Shown here: positions 35,345-49,400 of the stretch, piece after piece
How the letters are laid out: each line of letters starts with the position of its first letter
How positions within the stretch are numbered: the first letter of the stretch is position 1
Notes under the pieces: model-generated
Told to the model about the DNA's origin: nothing
Databases searched by the model: none
What the model saw: only the letters and a program-made list of their open reading frames with translations
NCBI GenBank assembly: GCA_904063045.1
Contig: CAJFCJ010000009.1
Coordinates: 1,158,942-1,222,941, forward strand
DNA: 64,000 bases
Direction: 5' to 3'
DNA from: Dimorphilus gyrociliatus
Lineage: Eukaryota > Annelida > Polychaeta > Dinophilidae
Program-made: the position numbers and the translations under genes

Positions 35345-35750
35345 AGTTTCTGAAAAAACTTTATTTTAAACTTACACCAAAAATGTCTCGTCCGACGAGC
35401 AGCGAGTTGGAGGGCGACTGTTCGTTATTTACGATAACACTATATTATCTCAAGTGTACGATATTAAATTAACTATATACCAATTCTATTATATTTAAAT
35501 GCTTAGTTGCATATTGTATAAGTTGTAAAATGTATTCGACATGGGCAGGGAGAGACAAAAAAGTTTGTACTTACACTGATGTAAACAAGTATGGCCACCC
35601 GTCGTCTGCAGGGAGCAAAAACTGGTATAAGCACACGTGATTTCAAAAGTGTTTTACGCAAATTGTAGTGGACACGTGACCTTTGGCGCTTCCAGACTTT
35701 GAGTACTTGGATGTAGAATATTTCTTCAATCAGAGGTATACAATAAGGAA
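35345..35750. promoter_or_regulatory. Divergent spacer AMPK beta / MTHFD1
   Basis: About 400 bases between two divergent start codons, with a GC-richer, CpG-containing stretch at 35385-35420 just upstream of AMPK beta and another near 35595-35695 just upstream of MTHFD1. Probably two promoters back to back. No gene. Confidence 0.45.
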
Positions 35751-38700
35751 ATGGCATCTATTTTGGATGGAAAAGTTATTTCGGCGTGAGTTTACATTCT
35801 TCCCTTGTATAGTATATATGCAATATAACGAATTTATAACTTCCTATTCAATTGGATCAAAATATTGAATTGTCTTACTCCTTTAAGCCATTTGTCCTGC
35901 TAACCTAATTCTGATAAATTTATTCCAGTGAGATCCGTAAGGATATTACCCAGATAATAGAAACACATCGAAAAGATGTTCCTAACTTTACACCAGGATT
36001 GGCTATTGTACAGGTAATAAATAATAATAATGATAAATTATTCTAAAAATATTAATTCTACAATATGTTATATAAGGTCGGCAATAGAGAAGATTCTAAT
36101 GTATACATTCGAATGAAGGAGAGAGCTGCAAAAGAATGTAATATTGAATTTAACCTGATAAAATTAGACCGAACGATAACGGAACAGCAAGTTAATAAAA
36201 ATATTTTAAAAAATATTGCATGTTTTATTCATATAATCGTTAAGATGTTTTGTACTTAAAACAGCTTGAAAACGTAATTAGTACCCTAAATAATGACGAA
36301 AAAATCAACGGAATAATTGTTCAAGTAAGAAGTTTGTTTATCTTTCTGTTTTGATATCAACGTCATCATCTTATACATGTATATATAACAGTTACCTTTG
36401 GATTGTGAACACGAGATAAATAGCGAGTTTATTTTGAATAGAATCGACCCTCGGAAGGATGTTGATGGCCTTCATACATTAAATGCTGGTAAACTTGCTA
36501 GAGGCGATATTGAAAACTGTGTTGTCCCATGTACACCTAGGGGTTCCTTGGAACTTATATTAAAAACTGGAATAGAGTTAAAAGGGAAAAAAGCAGTTGT
36601 TTTAGGCAGAAGTAGAATTGTTGGTGGTCCTATGTCAGCTCTTCTCACTTGGAATCATTGTACGGTTACAACATGTCATTCGAGAACACAAAATCTAGAG
36701 GAATGCGTTAAAGATGCTGATATTCTTGTTGTAGCCATTGGTAGGCCTGAAATGGTAAAAGGAGAATGGGTCAAAGAAGGTTCAATTGTTATTGACTGCG
36801 GCATTAATTCAATCCCAGGTTATTTGTACTAAAAGAACTTAAACAATGAGTTAACTTTTCTGATTATGCTATCAGATTCTACAAAGAAATCAGGTCAGAG
36901 ATTAGTTGGCGATGTCGAATTTCAAGCGGCAAGCAAAAGAGCTGCCTGGATAACACCTGTTCCTGGAGGGGTTGGCCCAATGACTGTCGCAATGCTTTTA
37001 AAAAATACACTTGATGCTGCTCTTAGAAACTTTCACGAGTCTAAGCAACTATCCAATTGGAATTTGAGAATTCTTCCATTGACACTAAAAGATCCTGTTC
37101 CATCAGACATTGCAATTGCTCAAGCTCAAACTCCTAAAGACATCGCAACGTTAGCTTCGGAGATCAACTTGAAATCGTCTGAGGTTGATTTATATGGAAA
37201 GAAAAAAGCCAAGGTTTCCGTTAAGGTCCTAAATCGGTTAAAGGATTGCGATAGTGGAAAATATGTTGTAGTTTGCGGGTAAATTTAATCCTTATATAAA
37301 TCTATATGAAGTGCCTAATAAATCTCCTTCAGAATAACGCCAACACCGTTGGGTGAAGGTAAAAGTACAACCACAATTGGTCTTGCTCAAGCTTTAGGAG
37401 CTCATAGTAAAAAGAATGTTTTTGCCTGCGTTCGACAACCATCGCAAGGACCTACATTTGGTATTAAAGGTGGAGCAGCTGGTGGTGGTTATTCGCAAGT
37501 TATTCCCATGGAAGAATTTAATTTACACTTAACTGGTGATATTCATGCAATAACTGCAGCAAATAACCTTCTGGCTGCCGCAATTGATGCTAGAATTTTT
37601 CACGAAGCCACTCAAACTAATGAACAGCTCTTTAAAAGACTTGTACCTGAAAAGAAAGGCGCTCGAAAATTTTCCGATATCCAACTAAAACGGTTAAAGG
37701 TGGATAAAATTTTTTCAATTAAATATTTCCCCTATATTTTTAATGATATTAATATAAACCACATTTTAAAATTTCTATTATTAGAAACTTGGGATTGAAA
37801 AAACTGATGGTAATGATTTAACATCGGAAGAGATAGCACGATTTGTAAGATTAGATATCGATATTGAGACAATTACATGGCAGAGAGGTTTGTTTTGTCT
37901 TTCATAAATAGAGGCTTAAATTTCATTATTGCCAGCGATAATGTTTTACATTTTTCTCAACAGTTATCGATACAAATGACAGATTTCTTAGAAAAATTAC
38001 TGTTGGACAATCAGATACTGAGAAGGGGAAGACAAGAACTTGTCAGTTTGATATCACTGTTGCGAGTGAAATAATGGCTGTACTTGCTTTGAGTACAAGT
38101 TTAGCTGATATGAGAGAAAGGCTTGGACGCATGGTTATAGCCAGTAATACGGCCGGTGAACCAATTACTGCCGAGGATCTAGTTAGTTAAGATAATTCTT
38201 TTAATATAGGATATTTTAGAAATAATTATTTTAAAAACAGGGAGTGAGCGGTGCATTAGCTGTTTTAATGAAGGACGCAATCAATCCAAATCTAATGCAA
38301 ACTTTAGAAGGTACTCCAGTCTTTGTTCATGCTGGTCCATTTGCTAATATTGCTCATGGAAATTCATCAATTCTTGCTGATCAAATTGCTCTGAAAATTG
38401 TTGGCAAAGATGGATTTGTTGGTATGTTCTTTTTGTTTTTCATTAATAAAAGTAGAAATTGTATTTTTTAAACGACCCTTTCAAATAGTAACTGAGAGTG
38501 GATTCGGAGCCGATATTGGAATGGAAAAATTTATGAATATTAAATGCAGATACTCTGGCTTAAAACCAAACGCAGCTGTACTTGTAGCGACTGTCAGAGC
38601 GTTGAAAATGCACGGTGGAGGTCCCACTGTTGTACCAGGAGTACCATTACCAAATGAATATACAGCTGAAGTATTTAATGTTTTAAACACTTTCATTCTC

Positions 38701-39616
38701 AAATATCTTATATACTGAATCTTGTGCAGAATATAGATTTAGTAACCAAAGGTTTCTCAAATTTGAGGAAACAAATCGAAAATGTTTCATTTTTTGGCGT
38801 CCCAGTAGTCGTTGCAATTAATTCCTTCTCGTAAGTATTTCAATACTGCTCCGTAAGGAAAAAAAACACTTTTATGTTTCATTTATAGCACCGATACTGA
38901 AAACGAATTAGAAACTGTTCAACGATTATGTAAAGAAGCAGGAGCATTTGACGCCGTAATTTGCCATCATTGGAGTAAAGGAGGAGCTGGTGCGGTCGGT
39001 TTAGCAGATGCGGTTGATAGAGCATGTTCATCTCCGTCAAATTTTGAATTTCTCTACGATTTAAATGTATAACTTATTTTTTGAATGTTTTCATTTTATT
39101 GACATCAAATTTGTCTTTCTGTTTGTTCAAACAGCTGCCTTTAGAGGACAAAATTGGGATTATTGCTAAGAAAATATACGGAGCAGATGGGGTTACATTT
39201 AGTGAAATGGCAACTGAACGTTTAAACAGATACAAGAAGCAGGTAACTCGGCACACTTTAGTCTTATATTTGTGTTTACAATATTTCAAAACAGGGTTTT
39301 AATAATCTACCGATTTGCATGGCCAAAACTCATTTATCCCTTTCCGATAACCCACAATTAAAAGGATCACCAAAAGGTTTTACACTTCCAATATCAGATG
39401 TTAGAGCAAGTGTTGGAGCTGGTTTTATATATCCATTAGTAGGAAAGGTAAGATCTCTCCTTATTCTCTCAAAGAAAACATACTTCTTTAAGATTATTTC
39501 ATATCTTGATATTTTGCTTTTATCAGATGAGTACTATGCCTGGACTACCAACAAGACCTTGTTTCTATGACATCGACATTGACTTGGAAACGGAAGACAT
39601 TAAAGGACTATTTTGA
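35751..39616 (+). CDS. MTHFD1: C-1-tetrahydrofolate synthase, trifunctional
   Basis: One protein carries 5,10-methylene-THF dehydrogenase, methenyl-THF cyclohydrolase and 10-formyl-THF synthetase, the cytosolic one-carbon pathway. Start [18 protein letters not shown] at 35751. The dehydrogenase/cyclohydrolase domain has [18 protein letters not shown] (catalytic Tyr and Lys present), [39 protein letters not shown] (nucleotide binding) and [13 protein letters not shown]. The synthetase domain has [20 protein letters not shown] (ATP loop), [61 protein letters not shown] and [19 protein letters not shown], and ends [19 protein letters not shown] dozen or more short exons; the complete synthetase indicates the trifunctional MTHFD1, not MTHFD2. 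No presequence, so probably cytosolic. Its 3' end is 238 bases from that of PRPSAP. Confidence 0.95.
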
Positions 39617-39854
39617 ATATAGTAATTAAATAATTATTTCAAAAATAGCAATTTCTTCAGATTTTATGTGTATATAGTATGTAGACATATACATACTGTA
39701 TATCTATAGCATTGTATATGCAAAATACATTTGATATAATGTAAGAGTACATATAACATATATTTACATAAATTGCATATAAATATATATCTATGTATAC
39801 ACTTGTATAATTACATACTAAGATACGTGTGCCAGTTGTTCATGTTTGTCACAT

Positions 39855-41139
39855 CTAGTCATCAACAGATATATTCTGGAATAGATGGGACATGCTCTCT
39901 TGGTTGTGCATTCTTCGTATTGCCTCAGAAAGTAGTACAGATATATCAACAGTCTTGATCTTGTGGCACTGCATCTTTTGCATTTCGTGCGGAACGGTAT
40001 TTGTGACAACCACCTAATGGAAAAGTTGAGAAAATACATTTAGAATGAATAAAAACTATCGTAATTCTTACTTCATCGATAGGTGAATTTTCAATCAAAC
40101 GTGGTGCATCAGCTGACAAAAGACCATGAGTAGCCATCACGTAAATTTTATAAGCTCCTCTCTCTCTTAATAATTCGGCTGCAGCTACAAATACTTGAAC
40201 GTCGTCAATCATATCATCTACTAGAATAGCAATTCGACCTCCAACATCACCAACAACACTTATGGGAGGTTTTTCTTTTGCTTGTAACTTTGGCAAAAAT
40301 TCCATGTTGAAATTAGATATTCTCCTTTGTTCGACCTCTGGTAAAGGAGGTGAATTTCGACCATCATCTTTTTCCGATTCTGGAGATTTTTCTTCTCCAT
40401 GTATAACAGCGATAGTTAATCGAAGTCGTTCAGCGTATGAGGTAGCTCTCTTTACAGCACCAGGATTACGTGCTACAATGACAGCATTTCTGTAATCTGA
40501 AATGGATTCCCGAATATACTGAATGAGAAAAGGTGATGCTCTCAGATTGTCAACTGGGCAATCAAAAAATCCTTGAATTTCTTTTTGGTGCAGATCCATT
40601 GTAATAATCTGATTAAAGCCGGCACGGCTGATCAGAGATGCAACTAGTTTAGATACTATACAGCCGCGTTTTCTCATCTTTGACTGTTTGCAATATGGTA
40701 AATAGGGAATGACACCAACAATATTTCTAGCTGATGACGTTTTACACGCGTATGCCATTATTAACATTTCCATTATATCATTGTTAACATCTCTGAAAAA
40801 CAGATATTTTTCTAAGATACACAACAAGTACTGTACTTTGGTGTATTTTAATACTTTGTAGTGCCAGTTTGAATGATAAAAATGTCCTTGCCACGTACTG
40901 ATTCGCTTATTTCCAAAGCCGTTTCTCTATTTGACTTGTGGAATACGGTTGCTTGGCACAGTCTAGTACCTAGTTTCCTATCAAAATTAAAGAAAATACG
41001 TTGTACGTTATTAACATGTTTCAGGTTACTTATTATGTCGAAGCCCTTACTTTGCAATCTCAGCAGCCAGCTCCCTGTGAGAATTCCCTGCCATTAACAT
41101 CATTGGAGGCCTTGCCGATCTATTAGGAAGGTGAGCCAT
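39855..41139 (-). CDS. PRPSAP2: Phosphoribosyl pyrophosphate synthetase-associated protein
   Basis: PRPSAP is a catalytically weak or inactive PRPP synthetase homologue that regulates the PRPS complex. Four exons: 41139-41051 ([20 protein letters not shown]), about 40979-40866, about 40796-40070 and about 40014-39855. Landmarks: [95 protein letters not shown] and VDDMID. The insertion between about [19 protein letters not shown] and KEKPP is diagnostic for PRPSAP as against PRPS. The last exon reads [20 protein letters not shown] and ends LFQNISVDD. Whether it is the PRPSAP1 or PRPSAP2 orthologue cannot be decided. It is divergent from PECR with 215 bases between starts. Confidence 0.93.
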
Positions 41140-41354
41140 TTTTTTCAAATTGGTTTGTTCCTTACAAAAACAGTCGTTCTGCAATTGTCAGAGATCCCAT
41201 GTCAGAAATACGCACAGGAAACTATACTGATTGACCCTATCGCCATCTAGCGGGTAGAGCATACATAAGCCTTATACATATAATTAGTTTTTGTTAGATT
41301 TTTAGAGGATACAGAGGGCAATAGTCTACAACCATAATAACATAGACAGATACA

Positions 41355-42639
<1,285 letters not shown>

Positions 42640-42761
42640 TTCAAGATTACAGAGACAGAATACTGTTATGCAATTTTTTGTAATCTAACTCAATATTTTA
42701 TCAATTGGAAAGATTTTTAAAACATACATATACAGTATATGATGATAGGCTGTTGAGCTTA

Positions 42762-43781
42762 TCAATAGCCTAATTCTTCTAACAGCGTTCTCGGCATGTA
42801 AAGTAGAAGATCCCTATCATCTTCCATTGTTCGTTTTGCGGCTTCAGCTTCAAAATTACTGAAAATAACTTCTTCGTATTTGAGTAGGGCATCAAAATAG
42901 ATTTTCAGTGGTTGTGCTTTAGGATGAAAAGTCTTTAGAAAATCCCAAGCTTCCTTCAGAGATAGCATTTTATCTTGCATCATAAAACCGAGACAAAACG
43001 CTGCTGATGAACTCATGCCCTTTTCTGAATAGATCAAAACTTTACCTCCAAAGCTTTTATGTCTATTTATAAAATTAGTTACATCTTCAAAAAATGGAAA
43101 AATATCAGTCCGTTCATCTTCAGTCATATTTATGTGAATCGTATCCTTCCCTATCTCTCTTAAGTAAAATCCAGACGTTTCCGTACAGTTTACCGAACCT
43201 GATATGTGAAGGTCTTTAAGAATAAATGGTAAAGCTGCTTGTTTAGAATCACCTTTTCGTTAAAATTTTCAATCTTGGTAAAATATGAATAAAAGTACCA
43301 AATATATTAACAAACCAATATAGAGAAATTCCGGTATTATTTCAATGGGATAGGTAAGAAATTGATCAAGTTCTCTTGGGTTCCATATCATTTTTTGTGT
43401 TTTCATAAATGGGTACAGTCTTGAAAAGAGTTCAAAACCTCCTTTCAAAACTTTAACCGTATTTCTGCTTCCAGAATCCCAAACTTTTAAACTACAAGAA
43501 TTTGCATAACAACAATCTTTGAATGAATTAGCGTTATTATCATAAACAACAACATTTTGTTTATAAGGCAAGCGATATTCCTCTGGAATAACAAATTCAA
43601 AATATTTGTTCATTTTGCAATGTTTAGCTAAAACAATATGATCTTCTTTGTACGATAGGTATTTTCTGGAATCCAATATTAACAGAAAATTGTCATCGCT
43701 AACTAAAGGATATTGATCATTTCTGTTTATAAGATTGAATAGTTCATGGGGCAGGATAAATTCCACTGGCTTTTTCATCAT
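42762..43781 (-). CDS. STYXL1: STYXL1/MK-STYX-like pseudophosphatase
   Basis: STYXL1 is a catalytically dead dual-specificity phosphatase with a rhodanese-like N-terminal domain; in mammals it affects stress granules and mitochondrial apoptosis. Two exons, 43781 to about 43313 and 43261-42762, joined in phase 1. Rhodanese-like part: PHELFNLINRNDQYPLVSDD, FLLILDSRKYLSYKEDH and VLKGGFELFSRLYPFMKTQK; then MIWNPRELDQFLTYPIEIIP and YIG, matching the human linker closely. Phosphatase part: VLIYSEKGMSSSAAFCLGFM, where the HCxxGxxRS signature has lost His, Cys and Arg, and EAWDFLKTFHPKAQP. Loss of the catalytic Cys agrees with the family; the loss of Arg goes further than in human. Starts with two adjacent Met codons. 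Confidence 0.88.
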
Positions 43782-43992
43782 TTAAATTATCTACTTTACT
43801 GCCTATGTTCAGTTGTTGAATGTGTACCTATTTACAAAGTCTTGTTCTTAATATGACATTGGAATTATTGTGGTTTGAAAGATGTTTGAGAAGATTAAAT
43901 GAATCCTACAAGCAAGGGAAAAGAAGTAAACACAAATAGTTCGATTTCAAAAAGTATTTCTCTCATCATCAAATGTATTTTATAATTTGAAT

Positions 43993-44757
43993 TTAACGGT
44001 TGGCTGGAGCTCCAGTTTGACCTGGTCTGTTACCACCAGCATTATCCATTCTCATTCCTGGTCTGAATCTTGGAGGAGGAGTACGATCCTTCCTGGCTTC
44101 TCTAGACCTATTTCTAACAACTTTGCTGTGGATAGCGCACGATACACAGTAATGCATCTTACAATAGAGTTTAGGGAGAGCGTAGGCTGAAGAAAAAAGA
44201 TCATAGTATATTGCATTTGAAATACGTGGTACAAAAAGAAAAGGTAATGTTATATTGCTATCTAGTAATAATACTTTTAATTAATACCCTTGTGTGTGTG
44301 TCGTATCGATTATGTATTAATATTATCGTGACGATATCACTTAATGAAATAACTTACTTTCATAAACGCTAGCCTCGGTAACATCTCTTACTGCGGCAGC
44401 TTCAACGATATTACGGATAACGAACTTTTTGATCGCCTTATCCTTGGGAACGCATCGGGCACAGTTGGTACATCTAACGTGCTTGACATGTCCACGTCCC
44501 TTTTTAGACCTTCCAGCGTTTCTGCGCTTAAACGGCTGAAATAAAAATAATATAAGTCACGAAATAAAAAATCGCCTTGAATTTTTGGACTCCTTTGACA
44601 TTTTACATTAAATTGATAATGGACTCTTTATTTTTCAATTTGATATTACTTGTGGTGTTCTTAATAAAGATTTCGTAAATAAATAATAATTAATTAATTC
44701 ACGTTCAGTCTACAATACATGGAAACACATGTAAAACATGCTAAAAGTACCAACCAT
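43993..44757 (-). CDS. RPS26: 40S ribosomal protein S26 (eS26), copy 1
   Basis: Small-subunit protein near the mRNA exit channel. Three exons: 44757-44755 (ATG only, donor GTTGGT), 44535-44358 and 44186-43993, giving 124 residues. It reads M, then [80 protein letters not shown] and [17 protein letters not shown], the zinc cysteines included. The start rests on an ATG-only exon, common in ribosomal protein genes. It is arranged head to head with copy 2; the two proteins are identical and all nine coding differences I count are silent. Confidence 0.93.
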
Positions 44758-44863
44758 GTTGGAGATTTTCGCAAAAAGAAAGTGTGTCTAAAATTTTTTT
44801 TAGATATCGGGATATCCCGAAGAGAATTTTAGACGCACTTCCTTTTCGCAGAAAAACTTAAAC
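44758..44863. promoter_or_regulatory. Palindromic bidirectional promoter of the RPS26 pair
   Basis: 106 bases separate the two start codons. The centre holds the perfect palindrome TCGGGATATCCCGA (44807-44820). Flanking it are inverted arms of about 28 bases, about 44768-44795 and 44825-44854, each containing AATTTTAGAC, CACTT and TTTTTCGC-like sequence in mirror order with few differences. Both gene starts therefore have nearly the same upstream sequence. Confidence 0.8.
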
Positions 44864-45614
<751 letters not shown>

Positions 45615-46413
45615 TTTTTGCATATTAAAGAATACATTTGATGAACGGAAATTGTTTTTATTTTTATTATAGGTTCTTTGATATATTAGATATCTCACTA
45701 AGTAGTGCAAAGGCTTTACAAGATTCGACAAAAATTAGAGTAGTATTTGAAGATTTAGTTTACAAGTATTGTATAATCCCGATTATAACCAGTTTATGGA
45801 TAAAAAATATATACGAAATGAGTTTATGACAATAAATATACGATATGTTAAATTAAATACAAAAGGAAGGTTACAGATATTACGAATGTTCTATTTAGAA
45901 ATGACTGAAACTAAATGGCAAAAAAAGGGAATTGTCAAAATACAAAACATTTCTGTCAGTAGTTTGTGACTGGAATAGTGATAAATATAAAAAAAGGAAT
46001 TTAATTATCTAAATCATTAACTCTCTGACGCCAGTTGATTGAAAACTATTTTTCATTTATTTTCTTCGAATATTCCATACATATACAGAGTAATATATGT
46101 ATATAAGCATGTATATTTATGAAATTTATTATATATACTTTATAGTCAATATATTCGAACATATGTAACATGAAATAGAAAAGTATTCCACTTTTTAGTA
46201 TTATCTTTTATTTATTCAATTGTTAAATTCGACATTCAAATTATTAATAATTTGTAATCGTGGGAACAATTCATTAACGTATTGCCATTACAATTGACGA
46301 GATCACAATGTTGACATTAAAAAAAATTTCTTTTTCTCAATACTCACAATGCAAATATTCGGAGACAAGCACCACGAATGATATGAGATTTGGATGAGGT
46401 AATTAATTGTTAA
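45615..46413. other. Convergent 3' flanks, featureless
   Basis: AT-rich region between RPS26 copy 2 and the attractin stop. Short open frames at 45638-45969 have no recognisable content. I see no gene. Confidence 0.5.
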
Positions 46414-49400
46414 TCATACAGAGACATCATTAGAAACTGCCTTAGGTTTCTTCTGTTTTTTGTTATTTGATTCTGATTCTTTCAGTCTGGAAGAACATTT
46501 ATGTTTTATAGTATTCGTTAAAAAGTGTAATTGGGAACATAACAAAAAAATATAAGTAAAATATTAGTACCTTTTTGCTGCACTTCCGCAACTATTCGGA
46601 CCCAGTGTTACCAAGCAACTGGCTAATGCTAATCCACTTTGCATGTATGGAGGATAGTCACTATCGCCTGTAGGCAATCTCATAAAAACTGTCACTATAC
46701 CAGACTTATGACTAGCCATTGGTTCAAGTGAAATTAGCGGAGACTTTTTCCTTCTAGTGTGCTAAGGGAAGAATTTTTCAAAACGCTTATTACAAATATT
46801 AATGTCAATAGTAAGCAAACATAAAAGAAACAATTAGCTTTATTAAATTAACATACTCGTTTCTTCTTTGTAAGTTTTACTTGCTCAGTATCGACCACTG
46901 CTGGCTGGATAACTTTAACTGGATTGGAAGTAAGATCTAAAAGACATTTCGCAAATGGTCGGCTGGCCATTTGCCTTAGCTCAATTCTAGCTCTCTGAAA
47001 GAGTAAAATAAAACCATATAGTTCATGTATATTTTATACTGTAATAAATTTCCATTATCGAGTAAAAATTCTACCTGGCGCCGTCTATATATGTCATATC
47101 TCTGCTTTATTTTCCAGAATACGGCAGCCACTAGCAGTAGAGAGATAAAACAACTGAAAATGACATTTATCGTTATTATTAACAATACTTTAACAAAGAT
47201 AAACAAAGGAACATTCGAAAAGCTCAAAAAGGAAGCAAATAAGCAAAAACAAATGAAAAATAATATAATAAGAGAACTTATAAAAAATTGTTTATTCTTT
47301 GTTCAGCTTAAATTATTCATACTTCAATAAATGATAACTTTCATAATTTAATATGCTTCTAACTGTGTTCCTTACTTATAAACCGCTATTTCACAAAGTG
47401 ATGCTTCTAAGGGATCTATTAAAAACCATATCTTGTTACTATAATTTTTTAAGCTAGAAACCTCATCAAAAACAGCTATAGAGAAACTTCAGATGCTGTT
47501 TTTATAAAAGACATATATATATATATATATACTAAATATGTACAGTATTTATAAATTTAATAAAGAGTTCTGCTAACGAGAACATAGAGTTTTCTCTTTC
47601 CTTTCTATGCGTCTTTCTTTTTATGTTACTCCTCAAAAAAAAAACTAACTCTACTCTTTTCATCAGTAACGTATGCAAGTAAAAAAAAACGGAGATGATA
47701 GATTCTTTTATCAATCAAATACACTAAAAAGAAAACAAAGTTAATCACGCTACACAGTAGAAATAATTAAAAAAGAAAAAGAAGAAATTAATTAAAGTTT
47801 TCATTATTATTAAATAACAGTACTATAAATTGAAAGGTAAAAATCGAAATCCAAGTGATTTTAAGATAATAATAAAATAATAGCAATGATAAAAAAAACA
47901 CAAAGAGTGTACTTTTTCTAAGCGTGCTGTGAGAAAAACAACAAATAGAGACTAGAAAAGAAATACTATAGAAAACTAGATATTTTTCGAAGTATGTAAG
48001 TACAATTTTTATAATGATGAGTTTTATATATCACTGCTTGTTCAAGAGATATTGGATACGCTTGCAAAAAATTAATCAGTGCACTTGTCTCCAGCTATTT
48101 TTTACTGATATTTTTTTATTATTAATAAACTTCTTCCATTTTTAATTGTTTTTTTTTTGTTATATAAACTCTACTTATTGTAAATATGTCAAAAATTAAA
48201 TATTATATCAATAATAAACTTTTTTACTTATTTAACCATTAAAAAAGAACAAACAGCTAATATATTACTCAATATTATTATATATACAGTTTCATACAAA
48301 CCTAAAAAATGTTATAAAAAACTGTATTAAATCGATATGTGGTATTTGAGACACTGAGACCTGTTTGAATTTTACATATTTTGTAGAAGTAGAGAAAAAA
48401 GAATAATAATACAAGTAACTTTTAAAAATAATCTAAACTATTTTGTTACTTTAATAATTTTTGTTTTTATATAAAAAAAAAGAGGATAATATATATATTA
48501 TATATATATATAGAAAAGAGGGCAATTTAATAAAGTAAGCTACCTTTATAACTATTCGTGGAACTTTGAAATTTGATACGAAGATATATAGAGTTGTATT
48601 ATATTTCGGACCAATTCTATATTTTTTATAATCAATCTGAAGAAAAAAAAAGAAACAAATGAATAAATTAAGAAAGTAATTAAAATAAATCTCTCTCTTT
48701 CAACCTTATGCCTTATATAATCGCATTCTTGTTGATGTATTATAGTATCTCTAGGATAAGGACCGGGTCCAACGTCTATGTTGATAAAAAGAATTCATAA
48801 AGCATAACAGATATTTTAATGACTAGCTAATATTATATGGTGAGAGAAAAATGATAATTACTCCACGAAATATAAGCTTCTACCATTGGAGTTGGTGAAC
48901 CACTCTCATTATTGTTATGGCAAGATATTGAAATGTCAGCATCTTTGTCATTCTTAAAATTTGCAAATTTAAAAAAAAACACAATATTAATAAATTATAA
49001 ATATGATAGTCCATATTGATAACAAACTCTTATAGGTCTATTCATAAAATTCCAATTTTTAATATGGCTGTCGGACGGTTCGTCCAAAGTAAATGTAAAT
49101 GCAAAATCAGTTGCCAACTCGTCTGGAAATAGAAAAAAATGAATAAACTAAATATCTTTATGGAACGCTTTATAAATGAATATTTAGAATTTAGATAAAC
49201 TTACAAAAACAAGTTCCATTTCCTGTTATGTTAACTCCACCAAAACCATTATCATAGTGACTCTCCCTATCGCACTCACTACACGTTTTCTTTATCATTC
49301 CTTTCGTGGAACAAGAGCATCTACCATCTTCATTGCACGACTCAGCACGGTTATTGCATTCGCATTCTATTCAAGGCACGTTTAATTAATTAGAAAATTT

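Noticed and set aside
43987-44190. Plus-strand frame over RPS26 copy 1, and the matching minus-strand frame 45731-45465 over copy 2
   Set aside because: The two frames have the same sequence only because they are antisense to the two identical RPS26 last exons.
47025-47330. 101-residue plus-strand frame
   Set aside because: It is antisense to the attractin membrane-span exon, which has clear family similarity.
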